The notes under the pieces are model-generated. The model ran no database searches. It saw only the letters and a program-made list of their open reading frames with translations, and was not told the origin of the DNA. A DNA stretch of 64,000 nucleotides, taken from Marinomonas gallaica (GTDB lineage Bacteria > Pseudomonadota > Gammaproteobacteria > Pseudomonadales > Marinomonadaceae). The stretch lies in the NCBI RefSeq assembly GCF_001639745.1, contig NZ_LTAX01000020.1, positions 1-64,000 on the forward strand, read 5' to 3'. Shown piece by piece: positions 59,268 to 64,000 of the stretch. Position numbers and translations under genes: made by a program. Positions within the stretch are counted from its first letter, which is position 1; each line of letters begins with the position of its first letter.

Positions 59268-59675
59268 TTATTCAGCAGAGTCGTCTGCAGCTTTGTCAGC
59301 AGCAGCTTCTGTTGGTTTTTGCTCTTCACGCTGTGGAGCACGACGCTCTTCACGGCTTTCAGACGCTTTGATTGGAGACACTTCAGTTACCGCATCTTTA
59401 CGACGGATAACTAGGTTACGGATGATTGCATCGTTGTAACGGAATGTGTCGTTTAGCTCAGCCAAAACACCTTCAGACGCTTCAATGTTCATAAGAACAT
59501 AATGCGCTTTGTGAATTTTGTTGATTGGGTATGCAAGTTGGCGACGGCCCCAGTCTTCAAGACGGTGTACTTGACCGCCATCTTCAGTGATCAAGTTAGT
59601 GTAACGCTCGATCATTGCTGGTACTTGTTCGCTCTGATCTGGATGAACCAGAAACACGATTTCATAATGACGCAT
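59268..59675 (-). CDS. rpsF: 30S ribosomal protein S6
   Basis: 135 residues: [19 protein letters not shown] start, conserved [24 protein letters not shown] and an acidic, Glu/Asp-rich C-terminal tail of the kind that RimK extends with glutamates in E. coli. First gene of the S6-S18-L9 operon. Confidence 0.98.
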   Translation of the reverse strand: MRHYEIVFLVHPDQSEQVPAMIERYTNLITEDGGQVHRLEDWGRRQLAYPINKIHKAHYVLMNIEASEGVLAELNDTFRYNDAIIRNLVIRRKDAVTEVSPIKASESREERRAPQREEQKPTEAAADKAADDSAE

Positions 59676-59710
59676 GATTGCTCCTTATGGGTTCTTAGTC
59701 TCCACGCTTT

Positions 59711-59752
59711 CCCCGTTAAAAAGCTGTGAGACAAGGAGTAGAATGTACGGGG
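59711..59752 (-). promoter_or_regulatory. rpsF leader hairpin, possible S6:S18 control element
   Basis: In the minus-strand leader a six-base GC-rich stem (59752-59747 with 59716-59711) closes a 30-base loop near the predicted 5' end of the transcript. S6:S18 complexes repress their own operon through a leader RNA in many bacteria. The exact consensus with its bulged CCG cannot be confirmed by eye. Confidence 0.35.
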
Positions 59753-59758
59753 ATGCGC

Positions 59759-59764
59759 ATTATA
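59759..59764 (-). promoter_or_regulatory. rpsF operon promoter -10 element
   Basis: Perfect TATAAT on the minus strand, about 85 bases before the rpsF ATG, followed by a GC-rich discriminator (GCGC) typical of stringently controlled ribosomal promoters. The -35 is weak (TTTTTA at 17 bases). Confidence 0.6.
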
Positions 59765-59948
59765 TACTCACCCAGCCAAGATAAAAAGGCCATGCGAGTA
59801 TTTTTTAACCTTTTAAAAGCAATGCGTCGCTCGCACCCGTCCCTTTATCTGATATGAGAAAAGGGAGCGATGCTCGACAGAATGCTTTTTACTCGCTATG
59901 TTGACCGAAGCTCACTCTGATTCAACTTCTTCAAAGCAAGGATCCGCT

Positions 59949-60860
59949 ATGCCAGCATTCGTATATTTACTGCTGCCTATTCTATTTTGGTCTGGTAATT
60001 ATGTATTAGGTCGACTTACTGTATCGGGCGGTATTGACCCCTATACGATCTCTTTTTTTAGATGGGGTTTTGCGTGTTTACTCATTATGCCTTTTGCTTT
60101 GCCAAAGATCCGTAAAGACTGGCCACTTGTTATCAAACATTGGCCTATGCTGCTCTTTTTTGCCTTTCTAGGCATCTGTAATTACAACCTATTTTTGTAC
60201 ATTGGTTTGACGTCTACTACCGTGACTAATGCGGTGCTGCTTAATTCCATCATGCCTGTGATGATATTGATTACCGCGCGTTTACTGTTAGGCAGTAAAA
60301 CTAGCCAGCTACAAAATGTAGGGATCATCATTTCAACCATCGGCGCAATCGTCATTGTCAGCCGAGGCAGCCTGGATACCCTATTACATTTGACCGTTTC
60401 TAAGGGAGACCTTTGGATTATCACAGCCGCAGTGAGCTGGGCAGTCTATTCCGTATTACTCATTCGTCGTCCTGGCATGCATCTCTTAAGCTTCTTTGCT
60501 GTCACCGCCATAATGGGGACCTGCATCCAATTCCCGCTCTATGTTTTATTTTCACACACCGAAATTAGCACCCTCACGACCGCTAACTGGGGAGCCATTC
60601 TATATATGGCTATCTTTGCCTCTATCGGCGCTTTTATCTGCTGGAACGTCGGCATCCAACAATTGGGTGCTGCAACCGCTGGCCACTTTGTACATTTATT
60701 ACCGGTATTCAGCATTTTTCTCTCAATCATCTTTCTCGAAGAAACAATTCAGAGCTTTCACGGTATTGGTATCATGTTGATATTTTCAGGAATCGGCATT
60801 GCCACGATACTGAATCAACGTGTCAAAAAACACGCTCTTACTAAGTCTTTTGGCGATTAA
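59949..60860 (+). CDS. EamA-family (DMT) transporter
   Basis: About 303 residues with ten membrane helices in two EamA repeats (LPILFWSGNYVLGRLTVSGG in the first, LWIITAAVSWAVYSVLLIRR in the second). Members export metabolites or amino acids; the substrate cannot be told. Start at 59949, where AAGGA lies seven bases upstream, instead of 59898. The last 20 bases overlap the convergent transporter gene. Confidence 0.9.
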   Translation: MPAFVYLLLPILFWSGNYVLGRLTVSGGIDPYTISFFRWGFACLLIMPFALPKIRKDWPLVIKHWPMLLFFAFLGICNYNLFLYIGLTSTTVTNAVLLNSIMPVMILITARLLLGSKTSQLQNVGIIISTIGAIVIVSRGSLDTLLHLTVSKGDLWIITAAVSWAVYSVLLIRRPGMHLLSFFAVTAIMGTCIQFPLYVLFSHTEISTLTTANWGAILYMAIFASIGAFICWNVGIQQLGAATAGHFVHLLPVFSIFLSIIFLEETIQSFHGIGIMLIFSGIGIATILNQRVKKHALTKSFGD

Positions 60861-61704
60861 GCCGCGCACTTAATAGCACACTTATAAAAATCAGAACCGT
60901 CCCAGATATGGCCAGCCAATCTGGGACATGCCCCCAAATTACCCATCCCCAAAATCCGGCAAACACAATTCCAATGTAACTTACTGGAGACACAACACTT
61001 GCCGGGGCATAGGTATAGGCCAATGTGTATAAATGCATGCCAACGTACAACGTCACCGCGACCACCAATACCCATAGCCACGTATCCGCCGGCAACGCCA
61101 AACTTTCGTCTTGGACCAACGCAAGAGGCAATGACAATAAGGCAGAAAACGCAAAATACACAATCATCGTTTCTTGGCTAGACACATGGGAACTCAATAC
61201 TCGCGTTGTCACCATAGAAAATGCCAAGCCGACCGCCGACAACAAGCCAATGATATGCCAAGGGTTAAAGTGTTCCGGAGTCGGGTTTATAACCAGTGCG
61301 ACCCCAATAAAACCTACAATAAGTGGTAGCCAGCGTGATTTAGGAATAAATACTCGATGCATCAAGAGGACAACAAAAGGGACACATAGTGGCGCGCAAG
61401 AGCGCAGCAATGAGGCTTCAACTATTGGTATGTGATTTAACGCCCAGTAATAACACGAGAACCCAAGAAAACCCCCAAGACTGCGCAAAAAATGCGTTTT
61501 CATTACAGCCCATGAACGACGCTGCCACTTCCCCCACATTTGTGGGAATAGAATCACCACACAAAATAAACTCTGCCAAAACATTAAAACAGGTACTGCA
61601 ATTTGCGTCTGAACTTGCTTTGCAGCCACAGCCGTTACAGACATAATAAGTGCGTACGCTAAGGTGGCATAAATACCCTTTTTAACCAAATATAGATCAC
61701 TCAC
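60841..61704 (-). CDS. EamA-family (DMT) transporter
   Basis: 287 residues, ten membrane helices, two EamA repeats (AYALIMSVTAVAAKQVQ, IGLLSAVGLAFSMVTTRVL). Belongs to the same superfamily as the convergent gene but is only distantly similar to it, so this is not a recent duplication. The stop lies within the last codons of that gene. Substrate unknown. Confidence 0.9.
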   Translation of the reverse strand: MSDLYLVKKGIYATLAYALIMSVTAVAAKQVQTQIAVPVLMFWQSLFCVVILFPQMWGKWQRRSWAVMKTHFLRSLGGFLGFSCYYWALNHIPIVEASLLRSCAPLCVPFVVLLMHRVFIPKSRWLPLIVGFIGVALVINPTPEHFNPWHIIGLLSAVGLAFSMVTTRVLSSHVSSQETMIVYFAFSALLSLPLALVQDESLALPADTWLWVLVVAVTLYVGMHLYTLAYTYAPASVVSPVSYIGIVFAGFWGWVIWGHVPDWLAISGTVLIFISVLLSARLNRQKT

Positions 61705-61791
61705 CGAGTGCGTCCTTAATAATGTAACCGCTTATCAAAGCAACAGCTTAACAAATGCGCCATAACCAAACGTTGCTGTCGATCATTGTGC

Positions 61792-62481
61792 TTATAAACC
61801 AAGATACTGGGTAAAAATCGAACCTGACTCTGGTGTAGATAACGCTTGCACATCAACCAATGCCTGTACCTGACCATGCTCCACTAGCATCACTTTACCA
61901 CCTAACGTTTTCGCATCGTTTGGAGCGTGCGTCACCATCACCGTCGTCCAGTTAAATTGATGCGTCAGTGAACGCACTAACTGCAGCATTTCATCACGTA
62001 ATCGGGGATCTAATGCACTGAACGGCTCATCTAACAACAGCACTGGCTTGTCACGCACCAACACCCTTGCAATCGCTACACGCTGCGCTTGGCCACCAGA
62101 CAATTGCTCAGGAAATTTTTGCGCAAAACCCAATAGCTGGGTCTGCTCTAATGCCCACTTTAGTTTACTATTTTGCTCATTTGTTAAACGCCTTGTTGGC
62201 GACATACCAATAGCCACATTATCCCAAACATTTAACTGCGGAAACAAATTATCACTTTGAAATAACATCGAAACAGGACGCTCATAGGGAGCCAAATGAT
62301 CCAGCTTTTCCCCTGAGAACTCTATTATCCCTTGCCCAGATAAGTAACCACCTAATAAAGACAACAAGGTACTCTTACCACCGCCACTGGGCCCTAAAAT
62401 ACTGGTAATGCCAGCAGGCAACTGAGCTTGATAATCGGCCTGAAAGTCTTGCCAATGGTATTGAATATCAAATGACAGCAC
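61792..62481 (-). CDS. thiQ: Thiamine ABC transporter ATP-binding protein ThiQ
   Basis: 229-residue ABC ATPase. Walker A GPSGGGKSTL, Q-loop QSDNLFPQL, signature LSGGQAQRVAIAR, Walker B VLLLDEPFSALD and switch His (VTHAP). The N terminus FDIQYHWQDFQADY and the following thiP support import of thiamine or its phosphates. It overlaps thiP by 14 bases. Confidence 0.92.
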   Translation of the reverse strand: MLSFDIQYHWQDFQADYQAQLPAGITSILGPSGGGKSTLLSLLGGYLSGQGIIEFSGEKLDHLAPYERPVSMLFQSDNLFPQLNVWDNVAIGMSPTRRLTNEQNSKLKWALEQTQLLGFAQKFPEQLSGGQAQRVAIARVLVRDKPVLLLDEPFSALDPRLRDEMLQLVRSLTHQFNWTTVMVTHAPNDAKTLGGKVMLVEHGQVQALVDVQALSTPESGSIFTQYLGL

Positions 62482-64000
62482 GACGCCCTCCCACTAAACG
62501 GGTAATACCATAAAATAATGCAAGACACAGCAAAATCAGCACAACGGCAACACAGCCACCCTGTTCCACTCGATACGAGCCAATCAACTGGAACAAATAC
62601 ATAGGTAATGTCTCAAGCCCTTTTGAACCGAATAATGCCACCACACCCAGATCTCCTAAGCTTAACAGCACTGCATAAGCCAACCCCTGTGCCATCGCAG
62701 TACGTATCTGCTGCCACTCAAGTCGTAAGCGCGACCAGCCAAAAATTTGCAGCTGCTCATAAAGATGACGATAACGTTTTTCTTGCTGATACAGGGTTGG
62801 CATGATGGCACGAAGTACGAACGGTAGCGCCATAACCGCATTCACCCACACAACAATCCAATAGGCATGCCGAAGACCGATACCAAGATGACGTAATAAC
62901 AGAAACAACCCTGTTGCTAATACGAGCCCCGGCACCATCAACACCAAATTGCCCGATTGCTCTAACTTATCCGCTAACCAGTCCCCTCTGCTACGCCAGC
63001 GTACGCTGCGCGCTAACGCAGCAATACTAAGCCCAATAACAAGCGCCAATAGCCCAGAAGGCAAAGCAATGCGCACGGAATGCCAAACCGACCACCATAA
63101 ATCGTTTGCCTGCAGTGTGTGCCAGAAAAGCGGGCTCACTATGGGCGATAATATGGCAATAAAAGGCGGTAACACCCACAACAAAACGACACTGAGTGAC
63201 AAGCCATCAATAACGTTAGGTAGCACACCTGAGCGTAATGGTAAACGCTGACCTTGGTACACACTCACATCTTGACGCACAGCGGGAGCAAACTTATAAA
63301 CAGCAAGAGCGACCGTACTGCATATAGCCACCTGCAGCAGAGACAAATAGCTCGCTTTATTCAAATCAAACTCAAAACGAAGTGCTTGGTAAATGGCCAC
63401 TTCCAGCGTACTGGAGCGTGGTCCACCGCCTAGGCTTAATACCACAGCAAAACTTGAAAAACACAACATAAAGACCAGCAAAAACAACCCTGGTAGTGTC
63501 TTTTTCAAATAGCTCCACTCAATTAGATGAAACGCCTGCCAGCGTGAAAGCCCCAGCTGACTTGCCAAGCGCCATTGTGAATCCGGTATCAATCCATAAG
63601 CCTGTAAAATAACCCGCACGGCAAGAGGCATATTGAAAAACACATGTGCGAGCAGAATCCCACCCAGGCCATACAGCGGGAACGCAAAACCAAACACACT
63701 GGTAAACCAGCCATGACGACCATAGACCACAACAATGCCAAGAATCGCAACAATGGTGGGCACTACCATCGAAACAGCAAACAGGTTTAGTAAAGTTTGC
63801 CGTCCAGCAAAACGACGATGATACAGGCACGACGCTACAGGAATCGCCAACGCCATACTGAGCAAAGCACTGAGGCTCGCCTGTAAAAAGGAGAACCTTA
63901 CTAATCGCCAGATATAAGGATCGTCTATAAAACGCCCCCAATCACTTGGGGACGCATAAGAGAGCAAGGCCACAAAAGCGGCCATTGCGACAATGAAATA
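62468..64000 (-). CDS. thiP: Thiamine ABC transporter permease ThiP (5' end outside window)
   Basis: At least 510 residues; the frame remains open to the window edge (upstream in-frame codons before the Met at 63985 give YFIVA), so the start lies beyond 64000 and 63985 is not the true start. Twelve or so hydrophobic helices form two permease halves, each with an EAA-type loop (HLIEWSYLKKTLPG; LRLEWQQIRTAMAQG). FSSFAVVLSLGGGPRSSTLEVAIYQAL and LSLGDLGVVALFG match ThiP. The binding-protein gene thiB is expected just upstream. Confidence 0.93.
   Translation of the reverse strand, partial: YFIVAMAAFVALLSYASPSDWGRFIDDPYIWRLVRFSFLQASLSALLSMALAIPVASCLYHRRFAGRQTLLNLFAVSMVVPTIVAILGIVVVYGRHGWFTSVFGFAFPLYGLGGILLAHVFFNMPLAVRVILQAYGLIPDSQWRLASQLGLSRWQAFHLIEWSYLKKTLPGLFLLVFMLCFSSFAVVLSLGGGPRSSTLEVAIYQALRFEFDLNKASYLSLLQVAICSTVALAVYKFAPAVRQDVSVYQGQRLPLRSGVLPNVIDGLSLSVVLLWVLPPFIAILSPIVSPLFWHTLQANDLWWSVWHSVRIALPSGLLALVIGLSIAALARSVRWRSRGDWLADKLEQSGNLVLMVPGLVLATGLFLLLRHLGIGLRHAYWIVVWVNAVMALPFVLRAIMPTLYQQEKRYRHLYEQLQIFGWSRLRLEWQQIRTAMAQGLAYAVLLSLGDLGVVALFGSKGLETLPMYLFQLIGSYRVEQGGCVAVVLILLCLALFYGITRLVGGRRAVI

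Noticed and set aside
61025-61435. Plus-strand open frame of 136 codons opposite an EamA gene
   Set aside because: Shadow of a ten-helix membrane protein gene; composition is that of the reverse strand.

Overview
The window looks like chromosomal DNA of a marine gammaproteobacterium of the Oceanospirillales type, with Marinomonas or a close relative the best guess. This rests on gene order and moderate GC content judged by eye, not on a search. The order flhA-flhF-fliA-cheYZAB-motCD-parC-parP-cheW-DUF2802 followed by ccmABCDEFGHI is the one known from Pseudomonas and related polar-flagellated bacteria. I see no tRNA, rRNA, insertion sequence, prophage, CRISPR array or origin. Genes are packed tightly. 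The longest gap without a gene is about 270 bases (59676-59948, the rpsF promoter region).

Layout, left to right. (1) 120-3480: yheU-like gene, ligA and zipA on the minus strand, ending in hairpins at 1-96. (2) 3547-10222: a complete cytochrome c maturation operon, ccmA to ccmI, including a 58-residue ccmD. (3) 10328-12481, plus strand: a second FliK-like protein and a free-standing FlhB C-terminal-domain protein, with a likely sigma-28 promoter. (4) 12485-21612: chemotaxis block with DUF2802, cheW, parP, parC, motD, motC, cheB, cheA, cheZ and cheY. (5) 21646-31412: fliA, flhF, flhA, flhB, fliR, fliQ, fliP, fliO, fliN, fliM, fliL. (6) 31505-44635: fliK, then a four-gene signalling insert (33427-38944), then fliJ, fliI, fliH, fliG, fliF, fliE. 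(7) 44707-47677: fleR, fleS and a very short FleQ-like protein. (8) 47785-54406: biotin genes bioBFHCD on the minus strand, with comF and bioA divergent. (9) 54465-59675: a PAS chemoreceptor, dnaB, rplI, a DUF2232 membrane protein, rpsR and rpsF. (10) 59949-64000: two convergent, overlapping EamA transporters, thiQ and an edge-truncated thiP.

How it works together. The flagellar genes encode the export gate, ATPase complex, MS/C ring, hook-length control, motor stators, sigma-28 and the FleSR two-component system. The chemotaxis genes supply the phosphorelay from receptor to switch, plus the ParC/ParP polar localisation system. No filament, hook-rod or cheR genes are present, so they must lie elsewhere.

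The most unusual points are as follows. A mini-FleQ joins the FleQ N-terminal domain directly to the FleQ Fis-type helix-turn-helix and lacks the AAA+ ATPase. The fleN/flhG gene is absent from its usual place between flhF and fliA. A degenerate CheA-like protein and a degenerate receptor-like protein (TM-HAMP-PAS) sit between fliJ and a STAS/PP2C partner-switch pair. The CheA linker carries four copies of a peptide that resembles the CheY-binding tips of FliM and CheZ. A likely BirA operator overlaps the bioB promoter and the start of comF.
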